From contig NZ_VIYJ01000007.1 in NCBI RefSeq assembly GCF_008087085.1, forward strand, positions 124,001-188,000: a DNA stretch of 64,000 nt, in the 5' to 3' direction. Shown here one piece after another: positions 8,154 to 16,634 of the stretch; positions within the stretch are counted from its first letter, which is position 1, and the number at the start of each line of letters is the position of its first letter. The position numbers were made by a program, and so were the translations under genes. The notes below the pieces were generated by a model. The model was not told the DNA's origin. It saw only the letters and a list, made by a program, of their open reading frames with translations, and did not search any database. This stretch comes from Nocardioides rubriscoriae (lineage in GTDB: Bacteria; Actinomycetota; Actinomycetes; Propionibacteriales; Nocardioidaceae).

Positions 8154-9326
8154 GTGGCTGCAGCACAGAACTACCTGGCGATCATCAAGGTCGTGGGCAT
8201 CGGAGGCGGTGGCGTCAACGCCGTCAACCGGATGATCGAGGTCGGCCTCAAGGGCGTCGAGTTCATCGCGATCAACACCGACGCCCAAGCACTGCTGATG
8301 AGCGACGCCGACGTCAAGCTCGACATCGGGCGCGAGCTCACCCGCGGCCTCGGTGCCGGCGCCAACCCCGAGGTCGGGGCGCAGGCGGCCGAGGACCACG
8401 CCGACGAGATCGAGGAGGTCATCAAGGGCGCCGACATGGTGTTCGTGACCGCCGGCGAGGGTGGCGGCACCGGTACCGGTGGCGCCCCGGTCGTGGCCCG
8501 CATCGCCCGCTCGCTCGGCGCGCTCACGATCGGCGTCGTGACCCGCCCGTTCGCCTTCGAGGGACGGCGGCGCATGGGCTCGGCCGACGAGGGCATCGCC
8601 CAGCTGCGCGAGGAGGTCGACACCCTCATCGTCATCCCCAACGACCGGCTGCTGTCGATCAGCGACCGCAACGTCTCGGTGCTCGACGCGTTCAAGCAGG
8701 CCGACCAGGTGCTGCTCCAGGGCGTCTCGGGCATCACCGACCTGATCACGACCCCAGGCCTGATCAACCTCGACTTCGCCGACGTCAAGTCGGTCATGGC
8801 CAACGCCGGCTCCGCCCTGATGGGCATCGGCTCGGCGCGCGGCGAGGACCGTGCGGTGGCCGCTGCCGAGATGGCGGTGTCGAGCCCGCTGCTCGAGGCG
8901 AGCATCGACGGCGCCCACGGCGTCCTGCTCTCCATCGCCGGTGGCTCCGACCTGGGCCTGTTCGAGATCAACCACGCCGCCGCGCTGGTCGCCGACGCCG
9001 TGCACCCCGAGGCCAACATCATCTTCGGCGCCACGATCGACGACGCCCTCGGTGACGAGGTGCGGGTCACCGTCATCGCCGCCGGGTTCGACGGCGGCAC
9101 CCCCAAGCGCCGTACCGAGGGCAGCTCGCTGCGCCACAACGCCCCGGCGCCGGTCTCCCAGGAGGAGGTCAAGGCCGCGGTCGCCGCCCGGCCCGAGCCC
9201 CGCCAGCCCGAGCCGGTCGTCGAGCAGCGTCGTGAGACGACCCCCCAGCCCGCGCGTCCGGCCACCCCGGCGCGCCAGGTGGTCTTCGACGACGACGACC
9301 TCGACATCCCCGACTTCCTCAAGTAG
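8154..9326 (+). CDS. ftsZ: FtsZ, tubulin-like division GTPase
   Basis: FtsZ polymerises with GTP into the Z-ring that recruits the divisome. The start chosen is GTG 8154, preceded by GAGAGG about ten bases upstream, giving [20 protein letters not shown] as in actinobacterial homologues; the frame is open further upstream but that extension is not conserved sequence. The product is 390 residues. The tubulin signature GGGTGTGG is at 103-110, with the GTPase domain to about residue 315. A variable proline/arginine-rich linker follows, and the protein ends in an acidic conserved tail ([12 protein letters not shown]) that typically binds partners such as SepF, encoded downstream. Confidence 0.97.
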   Translation: MAAAQNYLAIIKVVGIGGGGVNAVNRMIEVGLKGVEFIAINTDAQALLMSDADVKLDIGRELTRGLGAGANPEVGAQAAEDHADEIEEVIKGADMVFVTAGEGGGTGTGGAPVVARIARSLGALTIGVVTRPFAFEGRRRMGSADEGIAQLREEVDTLIVIPNDRLLSISDRNVSVLDAFKQADQVLLQGVSGITDLITTPGLINLDFADVKSVMANAGSALMGIGSARGEDRAVAAAEMAVSSPLLEASIDGAHGVLLSIAGGSDLGLFEINHAAALVADAVHPEANIIFGATIDDALGDEVRVTVIAAGFDGGTPKRRTEGSSLRHNAPAPVSQEEVKAAVAARPEPRQPEPVVEQRRETTPQPARPATPARQVVFDDDDLDIPDFLK

Positions 9327-9341
9327 GGCTCCAGGCGCGTC

Positions 9342-10058
9342 TTGTACCACCACCGCAGCACCCTCGGCCCCGTCGAGCTGGCCTTCACCGACCGGCACGG
9401 CGGGGTCAGTGGTGCGCCCTTCGACTCCCTCAACCTCGCCTTCTTCGAGGACGGCGAGCGCACCGTGCCCCAGCGCAACCTCGCCCTCGTCCTCGACGAC
9501 TTCGCGCCGGGCTGCGAGGTCGCCGACCTCAGCCAGGTCCACGGGCGCCACGTCGTGGTGGCCGCCCCCGGCGAGCACCGCAGCGAGGGTGACGGCATCG
9601 TCACCGACCGGCCCGACGTCGTGCTTCTCGTGCGCGCCGCCGACTGCGTCCCGGTCCTGCTGGCCGACCCCGTGGCCGGCGTGCTCGGGGCCGCCCACGC
9701 CGGGCGCCCCGGCGTGGCCGCCGGCGTCGTCCCGGCCACGGTCGAGGCGATGCGCGACCTCGGCGCCACCGACGTCACCGCCTGGATCGGACCCCACGTG
9801 TGCGGGGCCTGCTACGAGGTGCCGGCCGACCTGCAGGCCGAGGTCGCCGCCATAGTGCCGGCCACCCGCGCCACCACCTCGTGGGGCACCCCGGCGCTCG
9901 ACCTCGGCGCCGGCGTCCGCGCCCAGCTCGAGGCCCTCGACGTCCGGGTGGTCGACGTGTCCGCGTGCACCCGCGAGTCGCCCGACCTCTTCTCCTACCG
10001 CCGCGACGGTGCCGACTCCGGACGCCTGGCCGGGCTCATCCGCCGGGGCGTCTCGTGA
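9342..10058 (+). CDS. pgeF: PgeF/YfiH-type multicopper-oxidase-fold protein (peptidoglycan editing factor)
   Basis: The 238-residue protein belongs to the YfiH/laccase-domain (DUF152) family. E. coli YfiH removes mis-incorporated residues from peptidoglycan precursors, and other members act on purine nucleosides; which activity applies here is not known. Metal-site and core motifs visible are DLSQVHGRHVV, AADCVPVLLADP and AAHAGRPGVAAGVV, with WIGPHVCGACYEV towards the C-terminus. The start is TTG 9342, 15 bases after the ftsZ stop, and the stop overlaps yggS (GTGA). The ftsZ-pgeF-yggS-sepF order is standard for Gram-positive bacteria. Confidence 0.88.
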   Translation: MYHHRSTLGPVELAFTDRHGGVSGAPFDSLNLAFFEDGERTVPQRNLALVLDDFAPGCEVADLSQVHGRHVVVAAPGEHRSEGDGIVTDRPDVVLLVRAADCVPVLLADPVAGVLGAAHAGRPGVAAGVVPATVEAMRDLGATDVTAWIGPHVCGACYEVPADLQAEVAAIVPATRATTSWGTPALDLGAGVRAQLEALDVRVVDVSACTRESPDLFSYRRDGADSGRLAGLIRRGVS

Positions 10059-10759
10059 GCGAGCGCAGCGACGAGGTCGCCGCCCGGCTCGCCGACGTAC
10101 GCCGACGCATCGCCTCGGCCTGCGTCGCGGCCGGTCGCGACCCCGGCGAGGTCACCCTGGTCGCCGTCACCAAGTTCTTCCCCGCCTCCGACGTCCGCAT
10201 CCTGGCCGACCTCGGCGTCACCGACGTCGGCGAGAACCGCCACCAGGAGGCCGAGGCCAAGGCGGCCGAGTGCGCCGACCTCGGGCTCACCTGGCACTTC
10301 ATCGGCGGGCTGCAGAGCAACAAGGCCGCCGCGGTCGCGACCTACGCCGACGTCGTCGAGTCCGTCGACCGCGCCAAGCTCGTCACCGGGCTCCAGCGCG
10401 GCGCCCACGAGCGCTCCCACACCGTCGACGTGCTGCTGCAGGTCAGCCTCGACCCGCCCGACGCCGGCGCGGCCCGCAGCGGTGCCGACCCGGCCGACCT
10501 CGACGCGCTCGCAGGGGCGGTCCAGGCCGCCGACCGGCTCCGGCTGCGCGGGCTGATGGCCGTGGCGCCCCTGGGTGAGGACCCCGCGACGGCCTTCGAC
10601 CGGTTGGCCGTCGTCCGACGCCGGTTCCTCCACGACCACCCCGGTGCCGACCTGCTGTCCGCCGGCATGAGCGGCGACCTCGATGACGCCATCAGGGTGG
10701 GCGCGACACACGTGCGCGTCGGGTCCGCGGTCCTCGGATCGAGGCCCCCGGTGAAGTAG
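10055..10759 (+). CDS. yggS: YggS/PROSC family PLP-binding protein
   Basis: YggS-family proteins bind pyridoxal 5'-phosphate and help keep its cellular level balanced; no catalytic reaction is established. The start chosen is GTG 10055, overlapping the pgeF stop. The 234-residue product is a single TIM barrel with K40 in LVAVTKFF as the PLP lysine, then [25 protein letters not shown] and the C-terminal [23 protein letters not shown] phosphate-binding region. It lies between pgeF and sepF as usual. Confidence 0.92.
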   Translation: MSERSDEVAARLADVRRRIASACVAAGRDPGEVTLVAVTKFFPASDVRILADLGVTDVGENRHQEAEAKAAECADLGLTWHFIGGLQSNKAAAVATYADVVESVDRAKLVTGLQRGAHERSHTVDVLLQVSLDPPDAGAARSGADPADLDALAGAVQAADRLRLRGLMAVAPLGEDPATAFDRLAVVRRRFLHDHPGADLLSAGMSGDLDDAIRVGATHVRVGSAVLGSRPPVK

Positions 10760-10832
10760 TGTCCGAGCAGGGTCCCAGCAGCAGGTTCCCAAGCACGTCC
10801 GGCAGCAAATCGAGCGAGATGAGTGGTGTGGC

Positions 10833-11372
10833 ATGAGCGGCGCGATGCGCAGGATCGGTGAGTACCTCGGCCTGCTCGAGGACACCGGACGCTACGACGA
10901 CCAGTACGCCTACGACGACTACGACGGTCACACCCAGGAGACCGAGCCGGTCCAGGCCGCCCCGGTGACCCGCGCGCAGCGGCGTCCCCACGACGCCGAC
11001 CTGCGCCCCGCGCCGGTCGCCGACCTCGCCGAGCGTCGCCGCACGGCCCCCAACATGGTGGCGGCGCCCGCCCCCCCGTCGGTGGCCGAGCTGTCGCGGA
11101 TCATCACCCTGCACCCGCGCACCTACAACGAGGCGCGCGTGGTCGGCGAGAACTTCCGCGACGGCACCCCGGTGATCATGAACCTCACCGAGATGGACGA
11201 CAACGACGCCAAGCGCCTGGTCGACTTCGCTGCCGGGCTCGTCTTCGCCACCCGCGGCACCATCGAGCGGATCACCGCCAAGGTGTTCCTGCTCTCGCCG
11301 GCCAACGTGTCGGTGGCCGCCGAGGACAAGGCGCGGATCGCCGAGAGCGGCGCCTTCTTCAACCAGAGTTGA
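10833..11372 (+). CDS. sepF: SepF, FtsZ-membrane anchor
   Basis: SepF bridges FtsZ to the membrane and in actinobacteria, which lack FtsA, is the main FtsZ anchor. The 179-residue product begins with a short amphipathic stretch ([17 protein letters not shown]). An acidic, tyrosine-rich variable linker follows (about 20-85), then the conserved SepF domain (about 88-176; [51 protein letters not shown]). It starts 73 bases after yggS. Confidence 0.95.
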   Translation: MSGAMRRIGEYLGLLEDTGRYDDQYAYDDYDGHTQETEPVQAAPVTRAQRRPHDADLRPAPVADLAERRRTAPNMVAAPAPPSVAELSRIITLHPRTYNEARVVGENFRDGTPVIMNLTEMDDNDAKRLVDFAAGLVFATRGTIERITAKVFLLSPANVSVAAEDKARIAESGAFFNQS

Positions 11373-11660
11373 ATCTGTCGTGACCGGTGGGCTCGGGCCG
11401 CGTCCCCGCGCTGCCTGGTAGCGCTGCCGCCTTCTTGGTACGGCGGGGCCGACCGGCCCGGTGGCCCACCGGTCCCGACGTGCGCCGTGTGGTCGCCTCT
11501 GCGTGTGGCCCGGGCGCCCTGTGTCCGTCAGAGCCTGTGGTCCGGGACGTCCATCGGCTGGATGTTGCTTGCCCTGGGGCCTGGGACTGGCGGCAGCTGT
11601 TCAGGGCGTGCCCGATAGGCTCCTTGCTCCACGACCCCTCGACAGGCAGGACCGTCTCTC

Positions 11661-11948
11661 TTGATCGCCGCACAGATCCTCTACGGCCTGATCATGGTGT
11701 TCATCGGCTGCATGTGGGTCCGGTTCATCGTCGACTGGGTCCAGGTCTTCGCGCGCTCCTGGAGCCCGCGAGGCGTGCTGCTGGTCCTGCTCGAGGCCGT
11801 CTACTCGTTCACCGACCCGCCGATCAAGGCGCTGCGGCGGGTCATCCCTCCGCTGCGGCTGGGCAACTTCGCGCTCGACCTCAGCTTCCTGATCGTCTTC
11901 ATCTCCGCCTATATCGCCTCCCGGCTGGTCCTCAACTACCTGCTGTGA
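11661..11948 (+). CDS. YggT family membrane protein
   Basis: This 95-residue protein of the YggT family has two hydrophobic segments (about 3-25 and 65-90) flanking a conserved cytoplasmic-type stretch (YSFTDPPIKALRRVIPPLRLG). YggT proteins regularly sit between sepF and divIVA; their role in division or envelope growth is not well defined. The start is TTG 11661 with GCAGG just upstream. A later in-frame ATG would remove most of the first membrane segment, so TTG is preferred. The 288 bases upstream contain no gene I can support. Confidence 0.85.
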   Translation: MIAAQILYGLIMVFIGCMWVRFIVDWVQVFARSWSPRGVLLVLLEAVYSFTDPPIKALRRVIPPLRLGNFALDLSFLIVFISAYIASRLVLNYLL

Positions 11949-12027
11949 GCCCGATCCGGTGCCGCGGCGACCACGTCGCGGCACGCCACCCCAGGCACAC
12001 CTGGTCACACCTGCACCATCCAGGCGC

Positions 12028-12033
12028 TAGGGT
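12028..12033 (+). promoter_or_regulatory. Candidate -10 box for divIVA
   Basis: TAGGGT matches the actinobacterial TANNNT -10 pattern. Transcription would begin near 12040, giving either a leader of about 70 bases for divIVA or a leaderless short frame (12041-12127). No clear -35 hexamer is visible. Confidence 0.45.
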
Positions 12034-12110
12034 GCTCGGGATGCATCGGACCCTTCGTCCGCGCACCGCCCGTACGACGCCAAGAACTCCGACAAGAATC
12101 GAGCCAAGCC

Positions 12111-12875
12111 ATGCCGCTGACGCCTGAGGACGTGAGCAACAAGCGCTTCACGCCTGTCCGGCTCCGTGAGGGCTACGACATGGGCGAGGTCGACCAGTTC
12201 CTCGACGAGGTCGAGGCCGAGCTGGCTCGACTGACCCGGGACAACGACGACCTGCGCGCCAAGCTGGCCGCCGCCCAGTCCGGGGCTCCCATGCCCCAGT
12301 CGGCTCCCGAGCCCGCCCCCGTCACCTTCGACAAGGCGCCTGAGCCCCCCGCCCCGGCCCCGGTGGTCGCCCCGGTCGAGACCCCGGCCCCGGTCGCCGC
12401 CTCGGCGACCGCGGAGGTCCAGACCATCCGCGTCGAGACCGTGCCGCAGGCCTCCAACGCCGCCGCCCGGCTGCTCGAGATCGCCACCCGCAACGCCGAC
12501 GAGCTCGTCGACGAGGCCAAGAACGACGCCGACAAGATCATCGGCGAGGCCCGTACCAAGGCCGAGCGGCTCGAGTCCGAGTCCAAGACCAAGGCCGACC
12601 GGATGGAGTCCGACGCCCGCACCCGCGCGCAGATGCTCGACCAGGAGACCGCCGAGCGCCGCACCCAGCTCTTCGGTGACCTGGAGAAGGAGCGCGACAA
12701 GCTCAGCATCGAGGTCGAGAACCTGCGGTCCTTCGAGCGCGAGTACCGCTCGCGGCTCAAGAGCTACTTCACCCAGCAGCTGGAGGCCCTCGCCGGCGGC
12801 GGCGAGACCGCGAGCCCGGACGAGACGCCCGCTCCCAAGCGGCTGCGCTCGATCCTCGGCGAGGAAGAGGCCTGA
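12111..12875 (+). CDS. wag31: DivIVA/Wag31 polar growth scaffold
   Basis: DivIVA (Wag31) marks cell poles and new septa by binding curved membrane, and in actinobacteria it directs polar wall synthesis. The 254-residue product has the conserved N-terminal DivIVA domain (about 1-60: MPLTPEDVSNKRFTPVRLREGYDMGEVDQFLDEV, broken here only by description). A Pro/Ala-rich linker follows (about 62-110), then a long coiled coil (about 115-235) rich in E, K, R and A with heptad spacing. It is followed by a strong hairpin terminator. Confidence 0.94.
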   Translation: MPLTPEDVSNKRFTPVRLREGYDMGEVDQFLDEVEAELARLTRDNDDLRAKLAAAQSGAPMPQSAPEPAPVTFDKAPEPPAPAPVVAPVETPAPVAASATAEVQTIRVETVPQASNAAARLLEIATRNADELVDEAKNDADKIIGEARTKAERLESESKTKADRMESDARTRAQMLDQETAERRTQLFGDLEKERDKLSIEVENLRSFEREYRSRLKSYFTQQLEALAGGGETASPDETPAPKRLRSILGEEEA

Positions 12876-12899
12876 GCCTCCACCCGCTGCACAGCACGA

Positions 12900-12932
12900 C
12901 GGAACGGCCGCCCCGGTGGGGCGGCCGTTCCG
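12900..12932 (+). terminator. Hairpin terminator after divIVA
   Basis: A 15-base perfect stem (GGAACGGCCGCCCC plus one flanking pair) closes on a 3-base GGT loop and is followed by CATTTGTC, a short T-containing run. It lies 24 bases after the divIVA stop and separates it from the next gene. Confidence 0.85.
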
Positions 12933-13047
12933 CATTTGTCCGGTGCCGCGCGGGGCGCCTCGTTGAGACCTCTGTCACCAGCCGCTACCGTTCGTGCCGC
13001 CCGTGGCACCCCGCAGTGGCCATGGCACGAGGGAGGGCCCCGGTCCG

Positions 13048-14169
13048 ATGGTTCGCAGTACTCGCAAGCTCGCCCAGGCAGCCCGCAAGGCCCTGACCCG
13101 TACGCCGAAGCCGGCCACGCCCCCGTCCGCCCCGCCGACGAAGGCCACGCCCGCGAAGAAGTCGGCACCGGCCACGAAGAAGGCTGCCGCCGCGAAGCAG
13201 ACGGCTACGAAGAAGACGGCCACGCCGGCTGCGAAGAAGGCGGCACCGGTGAAGAAGGCCGCGCCCGCGAAGAAGGCCGCGCCCGCGAAGAAGGCCGCGC
13301 CCGCGAAGAAGGCCGCGCCCGCGAAGAATGCCGCGCCCGCGAAGAAGGCCGCGCCCGCGAAGAAGGCCGCGCCCGCGAAGAAGGCCGCACCGGCGGCGAA
13401 GAAGACTGCGCCCGCGGCGAAGAAGACTGCGCCCGCGGCGAAGAAGGCAGCGCCTGCGAAGAAGGCTGCGCCGGCGGCGACGAAGGCGCCGGCGGCCGAG
13501 AAGACCGCGCCGGCGAAGAAGGTCACCCCGGCGACGACGAAGGCTGCGCCCGCCACGAAGGCGCCGGTGGCGACCAAGGCGCCGGCCGCGAAGAAGGCCG
13601 CGCCGGCCACCAAGGCCGCACCCGCCACGAAGACACCCGCGGCGAAGACACCCGCGACGAAGGCTCCCGCGACGAAGGCTCCCGCGACGAAGGCTCCCGC
13701 GACGAAGGCTCCCGCGAAGAAGGCTCCGGCGACGAAGGCGCCGACGACCCTGAAGACGGCCACGAAGGCGGCTCCGAGCGGCCTCGTCGTGGGCGAGGGC
13801 GAGTCGGCCTGGACCACTGCGGAGCTCAAGGAGGTGCTCGACGAGCTCCACGAGCAGCAGACCCACAGTGCCGGCATCGTCGAGACCATGGAGATCGAGC
13901 TCGCCGGCCTCATGCGCGACTCCGGTGACGGCGCGGGCCAGGACCAGGCCGACATCGGGGCGTCGAGCTTCGAGCGCGACCACGAGCTGACCGTGCTGAG
14001 CAACGAGCGCGACAAGCTGGCCCAGATCGAGCGCGCCGTCATCCGCATCGACGACGGCACCTACGGCGTGTGCGAGTCGTGCGGCAACCCCATCGGGAAG
14101 AATCGGTTGATGGCCTTTCCGCGTGCGACACTCTGTATGACATGCAAGCAGCGCGAGGAACGCCGGTAG
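13048..14169 (+). CDS. DksA/TraR-type zinc-finger protein with long histone H1-like Lys/Ala/Pro tail
   Basis: The 373-residue product has two parts. Residues about 15-250 are a low-complexity tail built of AAPAKK, KAPATK and similar units, resembling eukaryotic H1 tails and actinobacterial histone-like extensions. Residues about 255-373 form a DksA/TraR-like region: a coiled-coil (ELKEVLDELHEQQTHSAGIVE) and a C4 zinc finger with C342, C345, C363 and C366. Members of this family can modulate RNA polymerase, and the tail may bind DNA or RNA; both are inference here. The start chosen is ATG 13048 with a GGGAGGG ribosome site upstream; GTG 12994 is possible. The first half is encoded by tandem near-identical 18-base units. 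Confidence 0.82.
   Translation: MVRSTRKLAQAARKALTRTPKPATPPSAPPTKATPAKKSAPATKKAAAAKQTATKKTATPAAKKAAPVKKAAPAKKAAPAKKAAPAKKAAPAKNAAPAKKAAPAKKAAPAKKAAPAAKKTAPAAKKTAPAAKKAAPAKKAAPAATKAPAAEKTAPAKKVTPATTKAAPATKAPVATKAPAAKKAAPATKAAPATKTPAAKTPATKAPATKAPATKAPATKAPAKKAPATKAPTTLKTATKAAPSGLVVGEGESAWTTAELKEVLDELHEQQTHSAGIVETMEIELAGLMRDSGDGAGQDQADIGASSFERDHELTVLSNERDKLAQIERAVIRIDDGTYGVCESCGNPIGKNRLMAFPRATLCMTCKQREERR
13252..13390 (+). repeat. In-frame tandem 18-base repeats in the histone-like tail
   Basis: About seven consecutive copies of an 18-base unit (GCGCCCGCGAAGAAGGCC), each encoding APAKKA in one register, lie inside the coding region, one of them with AAG changed to AAT. They are near-identical at DNA level, so copy number may vary between strains by slippage or recombination. 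Confidence 0.85.
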
Positions 14170-14750
14170 GCCCATCAGTCCGGCTCCGCCTGCTCGTCGT
14201 CGTCGTCGCAGCCGCGGCCTACGTCGTCGACCAGGTCTCCAAGGCCCTGGCGGTCGACCGGCTCGAGGGTCGACCTGACGTCCGCGTCCTCGGTGACGTC
14301 CTGCAGCTCCACCTCACCTACAACCCGGGTGCGGCGTTCAGCACCGGCACCGGCCTGACGCCGGTGATCACCACGATCGCGATGGTGGCGACCCTGGCGG
14401 TCCTCTACTACGCCCGACGCGTCGGCAGTGCCACGTGGGGCGTCGCGCTCGCCCTGCTGCTGGCCGGCATCACCGGCAACCTCACCGACCGGCTGCTGCG
14501 TGAGCCGGGGCCGATGCGAGGTCACGTCGTCGACTTCCTGCAGCTGCCGAACTGGCCGGTCTTCAACGTCGCCGACATCTGCATCAACGTCGCCGCCGGG
14601 CTCATCGTGCTCCAGGCGATCAGGGGCGTCGCCCTCGACGGGACCCGCGGTGGCGCCACGCCCGACGAGTCCGCCGACGTCGACGACGTCGCCGACGGGT
14701 CGACCCGCACCTCCGACCACACCGACGCGCTCCAGGAAGGGGCCGAGTGA
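14142..14750 (+). CDS. lspA: LspA, lipoprotein signal peptidase (signal peptidase II)
   Basis: LspA cleaves the signal peptide of prolipoproteins after Lgt adds diacylglycerol. The start chosen is ATG 14142, inside the end of the upstream gene (28-base overlap); earlier starts would add unconserved sequence. The product is 202 residues with four membrane segments. The catalytic aspartates lie in GNLTDRLL and [13 protein letters not shown], and [10 protein letters not shown] is the third family motif. The acidic C-terminal 35 residues lie beyond the family core. Lipoprotein substrates in this window include the SCO1 protein, the ABC binding protein and the lipoprotein at 48280. Confidence 0.94.
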   Translation: MQAARGTPVGPSVRLRLLVVVVAAAAYVVDQVSKALAVDRLEGRPDVRVLGDVLQLHLTYNPGAAFSTGTGLTPVITTIAMVATLAVLYYARRVGSATWGVALALLLAGITGNLTDRLLREPGPMRGHVVDFLQLPNWPVFNVADICINVAAGLIVLQAIRGVALDGTRGGATPDESADVDDVADGSTRTSDHTDALQEGAE

Positions 14751-15682
14751 CCACCTCCGACCACCGCAGCCTGCCCGTGCCCGACTCGCTGGCGGGAGAG
14801 CGCGTCGACTCCGCGATGGCTCAGATGTTCGGGCTCTCGCGCACGCGGTCGGCCGAGCTGATCAGCCGCGACCTGGTGCGCCTCGACGGCGCCGCGGTGA
14901 GCAAGAGCGACCGGGTGCTGCCGGGGCTCCACCTCGACGTCGAGATCCCCGACGAGACCGACCCGCTCGAGGTCGTGCCCGAGGTCGTCGAGGGCATCGG
15001 GATCATCCACGACGACGAGTCGATCGTCGTGATCGACAAGCCCGTCGGGGTCGCCGTGCACCCCTCGCCCGGCTGGACCGGCCCGACGGTCGTCGGTCAC
15101 CTCGCGGGCGCCGGGTTCCGGATCGCCACCTCGGGGGCCTCCGAGCGGCAGGGCATCGTGCAGCGCCTCGACGTCGGCACCTCCGGCGTGATGGTCATCT
15201 GCAAGTCCGAGCACGCCTACTCCGTGCTCAAGAACGCCTTCCGCGAGCGCACGGTCGACAAGACCTACCACGCGCTGGTGCAGGGCCACCCGGACCCGCA
15301 CGAAGGCACGATCGACGCCCCGATCGCGCGTCACCCGGGCGCCGACCACCGCTTCGCCGTGCTCGACGGTGGCCGCCCGAGCGTCACCCACTACGAGACC
15401 CTCGAGGCCCACCGGTTCGCCAGCCTCCTCGAGGTGCACCTCGAGACCGGGCGCACCCACCAGATCCGGGTCCACATGTCGGCCCTCAAGCACCCCTGCG
15501 TCGGTGACCTCACCTACGGTGCCGACCCGACCCTGGCCAAGCGGTTCGGCGTGGCCCGCCAGTGGCTCCACGCGGTCAAGCTCGGCTTCGAGCACCCCGA
15601 CACCGGTGAGCAGGTCGAGTACGTCTCGCCCTACCCCGACGACCTCGCGCGCTCCCTCGAGCTGGTCCGTGAGTCCCACTGA
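14747..15682 (+). CDS. rluD: RluD-family 23S rRNA pseudouridine synthase
   Basis: This RluA/RluD-family enzyme isomerises uridine in large-subunit rRNA. The 311-residue product has an N-terminal S4 RNA-binding domain (about 15-75) and a catalytic domain containing QRLDVGTSG with the nucleophile D142, followed by [22 protein letters not shown]. The start overlaps the lspA stop (GTGA), a pairing common in Gram-positive bacteria. The exact uridine positions modified cannot be told from sequence. Confidence 0.92.
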   Translation: MTTSDHRSLPVPDSLAGERVDSAMAQMFGLSRTRSAELISRDLVRLDGAAVSKSDRVLPGLHLDVEIPDETDPLEVVPEVVEGIGIIHDDESIVVIDKPVGVAVHPSPGWTGPTVVGHLAGAGFRIATSGASERQGIVQRLDVGTSGVMVICKSEHAYSVLKNAFRERTVDKTYHALVQGHPDPHEGTIDAPIARHPGADHRFAVLDGGRPSVTHYETLEAHRFASLLEVHLETGRTHQIRVHMSALKHPCVGDLTYGADPTLAKRFGVARQWLHAVKLGFEHPDTGEQVEYVSPYPDDLARSLELVRESH

Positions 15683-16118
15683 CGTCACCCTGCGCCGCGC
15701 CGGCGTCGAGGACGCAGCCGCGGTCACCCGGGTCCACCTGGCGTCGCGCCGGGCGGCCCCGATGCCGCCGGGTGTCCACGGCGACCGCGAGGTCGAGGCC
15801 TGGCTCACGACCCGCCTGACGCAGGACGAGGTCTGGGTGGCCGAGGCCGACGACACCGTCGTGGCCTACGCGCGCCTGACCGACACCTGGCTCGACGACC
15901 TCTACGTCCTGCCCGAGCACGCCGGACGCGGGATCGGCTCGATGCTGCTCGACCTGGCCAAGGCGCTTCGCCCCGACGGCTTCTCGCTGTGGGTCTTCGA
16001 GTCCAACACCGCGGCGCGCGCCTTCTACGCGCGCCACGGCCTGGTCGAGCGCGAGCACACCGACGGCAGCGACAACGAGGAGAAGGCCCCCGACCTCCGG
16101 ATGTCCTGGGCGGAGTGA
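15669..16118 (+). CDS. GNAT family N-acetyltransferase
   Basis: The 149-residue product fits the GNAT fold: a start [18 protein letters not shown], a beta-strand region with [24 protein letters not shown] containing the acetyl-CoA loop (GRGIG), and a C-terminal [19 protein letters not shown] typical of Rim-like members. The substrate is unknown. The GTG start at 15669 overlaps the end of rluD by 14 bases, so it is co-transcribed with lspA-rluD. Confidence 0.85.
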   Translation: MSPTDVTLRRAGVEDAAAVTRVHLASRRAAPMPPGVHGDREVEAWLTTRLTQDEVWVAEADDTVVAYARLTDTWLDDLYVLPEHAGRGIGSMLLDLAKALRPDGFSLWVFESNTAARAFYARHGLVEREHTDGSDNEEKAPDLRMSWAE

Positions 16119-16249
16119 CGGCGTGGGGAGAGGTCCTACGACGGCCGGGCCGCACGTCGGTCGAGGAAGTCGCGCTGGCTGTGATGATCAGTCACGTTGC
16201 CCACCGGCCGCGGTGGCATGTCAGGCCGGTTCGTGGGCTGCGGTGGAGG

Positions 16250-16285
16250 TGGTCTCGTGACGGTCGCGGGCGACCTCCTCGACCA
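16250..16285. repeat. Dispersed palindromic repeat, copy 2
   Basis: This copy starts TGGTCTCGTGACGGTCGC and ends GCGACCTCCTCGACCA. It is the closest relative of copy 1 at 7884-7921, differing mainly by loss of two bases in the centre (GG for CAGG). Confidence 0.65.
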
Positions 16286-16519
16286 ACGTGGCATCAGGGC
16301 GCCCGGAGGCGACCCGTCGAGCAGGACGGCGCCCGGGCCACGGCGTCAGGGTGACCACAGGGCGCACGGAGCCGGAGGGTGGGCCCAGCGTCCGGGCGGC
16401 CGCCACCCAGCCTGGCGGCAGCGATGCCAGGCATAGGCGGCCAGCCGGAGGCGGCCCGGCCGCAGGCGACCAGACCAACTCGTCGGTGGTGGCTGGCACC
16501 ATCGGGCTCACGGCTCGCG

Positions 16520-16525
16520 TAGGCT
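16520..16525 (+). promoter_or_regulatory. Candidate -10 box for dnaE1
   Basis: TAGGCT fits TANNNT and lies about 110 bases before the chosen dnaE1 start. No convincing -35 is visible, so this is suggestive only. Confidence 0.35.
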
Positions 16526-16634
16526 GAGGTCCTTCCCCCAGGATCGACGCTCTTCCCCCGCCGGCCTGACGTTCGTCGCCCGTGACCCGGGCGTCAGCAT
16601 GCCCGCACGCACGACCTCCAGGAGCGCCCACCCG

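Larger units (their letters stand above)
16119..16634. other. Non-coding region before dnaE1
   Basis: I see no supportable gene in these 516 bases. They hold copy 2 of the dispersed palindromic repeat (16250-16285), a second GGTCGAGGAAGTCGC-like half copy near 16158-16172, and a TAGGCT -10-like box at 16520-16525. That box would give dnaE1 a leader of about 100 bases. Confidence 0.65.

Noticed and set aside
11373..11660. Possible small genes between sepF and yggT
   Set aside because: Open frames here have no ribosome site or family similarity, and the region is short and repeat-like in GC composition.
12936..13928. Frame rich in GRAREE repeats overlapping the histone-like gene
   Set aside because: It is the shifted-frame reading of the 18-base repeats. 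The in-frame product with the conserved zinc finger is the real gene.
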